Shown in pieces: positions 6,171 to 7,138 of a DNA stretch of 7,138 nucleotides. The DNA lies in contig JAATGK010000518.1 of assembly GCA_015654715.1 (NCBI GenBank), positions 1 to 7,138 of the forward strand, read 5' to 3'. Every line of letters begins with the position of its first letter. The stretch's first letter is position 1. Origin of the DNA: Alphaproteobacteria bacterium (GTDB lineage: Bacteria > Pseudomonadota > Alphaproteobacteria > Micropepsales > Micropepsaceae). The notes beneath the pieces were generated by a model, which was not told where the DNA came from, ran no database searches, and saw only the letters and a program-made list of their open reading frames with translations. A program made the position numbers and the translations under genes.

Positions 6171-7138
6171 GTGCAATACGGCCATTTCGATGATGCGGCG
6201 CGCGAATATGTCATCACACGGCCGGATACGCCGCGCTCGTGGAGCAATTACCTTGGCTCGACCGAGTACGGCGCCATCATCACCAACAATGCGGGCGGCT
6301 ATTCGTTCTACAAATCGGCGGCGCAAGGGCGCTTCCTGCGCGCCCGTTTCAATTCCGTGCCGCTCGATCAGCCTGGCCGCACGATCTATTTGCGCGACGC
6401 GGACACCGGCGATTTCTGGAGCGCCGCTTGGCAGCCGGTCGGCAAGCCGCTCGACGCTTACAAGTCCGAATGCCGCCACGGCACCGCTTATACGATCATC
6501 ACGAGCGAATATTCCGGCATCCGTTCCGAGACGACCTATTTCGTGGCGCTCGGCCGCAGCATGGAAGTCTGGCGCGTCAAGCTGACCAACACCGGCAAGA
6601 CGCCGCGCCGCCTCAGCGCCTTCACCTATGTCGAGTATGCGTCGAACTGGTCGTCATTCAACGACCTCACCAACCTGCAATATAGCCAGTTCATCGTGAA
6701 GATGGCGGTGGAGGGCGGCATCATCGACCACGGCACCAACGTCGCCATTCCGCCCGATCCCGATAATTTCGAAAATTCCGATCAAGGCCGCCATTCGTTT
6801 CTGGCGCTGGTCGGCGCGCCGCTCGCCGGCTTCGACACCGATCGTACGGCGTTTCTCGGCACTTACGGCACCTATGCCAAACCGCATGTGGTGGAGACCG
6901 GCCGCTGTACCAATTCGCTGGCGGCAGGCGACAACGGCTGCGGCGTGCTCAAGACCGATCTTACGCTCGCACCGGGCGAGACGCGGGAATTCGTCGTCTT
7001 GATGGGCGTCGGCCGCGCTGCGGTGGAAGGCAAGGCGGCGGCGGCGGAATTCGCAGCGCCCGAAAAAGTCGACGCCGAACTGGTCAAGCTGAAGGCTTAT
7101 TGGCACGGCCGTTTGGAAGGGCTCACCGCCGAAACGCC
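6171..7138 (+). CDS. GH94 inverting disaccharide phosphorylase (cellobiose phosphorylase-like), N-terminal part
   Basis: The frame from GTG 6171 stays open to the window edge, giving 322 residues of an enzyme that is normally about 800. The N-terminus, YGHFDDAAREYVIT (3-16) and NYLGS (26-30), closely resembles what I recall of cellobiose phosphorylases of glycoside hydrolase family 94 (formerly glycosyltransferase family 36). Other family blocks are NAGGYSFY (40-47), GDFWS..WQPV, ECRHG (100-104), FDTDR..FLGTYG and GRCTNS (244-249). This portion covers the N-terminal beta-sandwich domain; the (alpha/alpha)6 barrel with the catalytic Asp lies beyond the window. GH94 enzymes cleave beta-linked disaccharides with phosphate, inverting the anomeric carbon to give alpha-sugar 1-phosphate plus a free sugar, in the cytoplasm since no signal peptide is present. 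Cellobiose is the first guess; cellodextrin, cellobionate, laminaribiose or N,N'-diacetylchitobiose remain possible. It follows the symporter by one base, indicating translational coupling. Confidence 0.93.
   Translation, partial: MQYGHFDDAAREYVITRPDTPRSWSNYLGSTEYGAIITNNAGGYSFYKSAAQGRFLRARFNSVPLDQPGRTIYLRDADTGDFWSAAWQPVGKPLDAYKSECRHGTAYTIITSEYSGIRSETTYFVALGRSMEVWRVKLTNTGKTPRRLSAFTYVEYASNWSSFNDLTNLQYSQFIVKMAVEGGIIDHGTNVAIPPDPDNFENSDQGRHSFLALVGAPLAGFDTDRTAFLGTYGTYAKPHVVETGRCTNSLAAGDNGCGVLKTDLTLAPGETREFVVLMGVGRAAVEGKAAAAEFAAPEKVDAELVKLKAYWHGRLEGLTAET

Noticed and set aside
5509..6585. 358-codon + strand frame overlapping the symporter and phosphorylase
   Set aside because: It is an out-of-frame reading, very Arg/Ala-rich, and conflicts with two genes of clear family identity.

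Overview
The window is GC-rich, gene-dense bacterial DNA with every supported gene on the + strand. Gene content, codon use and a short dispersed repeat of a kind I associate with alphaproteobacterial genomes suggest an alphaproteobacterium, probably a free-living heterotroph able to use plant polymers. That assignment is inference. There is no rRNA, tRNA, transposase, CRISPR array or phage gene.

Layout. At the left edge (1-546) is the C-terminal end of a TolB-like (PD40) beta-propeller protein. It is followed by a 128-base spacer holding an imperfect-palindrome repeat (556-590). Next come a DODA/LigB-type ring-opening dioxygenase (675-1433), a NhaD-family Na+/H+ antiporter (1481-2779) and a classical short-chain dehydrogenase/reductase (2841-3572). 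A 273-base spacer contains a possible 32-residue single-helix membrane protein (3667-3765). After it comes a YihY/BrkB-family membrane protein (3846-4727).

The clearest functional unit is at the right end. A GPH-family (MelB-like) cation:sugar symporter (4820-6169) is followed after a single base by the N-terminal third or so of a GH94 inverting disaccharide phosphorylase, which starts at GTG 6171 and runs off the window. Together they suggest uptake of a beta-linked disaccharide (cellobiose or a relative) by symport, then cytoplasmic phosphorolysis to a sugar 1-phosphate plus a free sugar, saving one ATP compared with hydrolysis. A weak AGCGCT-centred palindrome just before the symporter could be a LacI-type operator.

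The other genes are tandem and closely spaced but look like unrelated housekeeping or stress functions rather than one pathway. I saw no clear evidence of an undescribed system. The points worth a second look are the substrate of the symporter/phosphorylase pair, its candidate operator, the small membrane ORF and the dispersed repeat.
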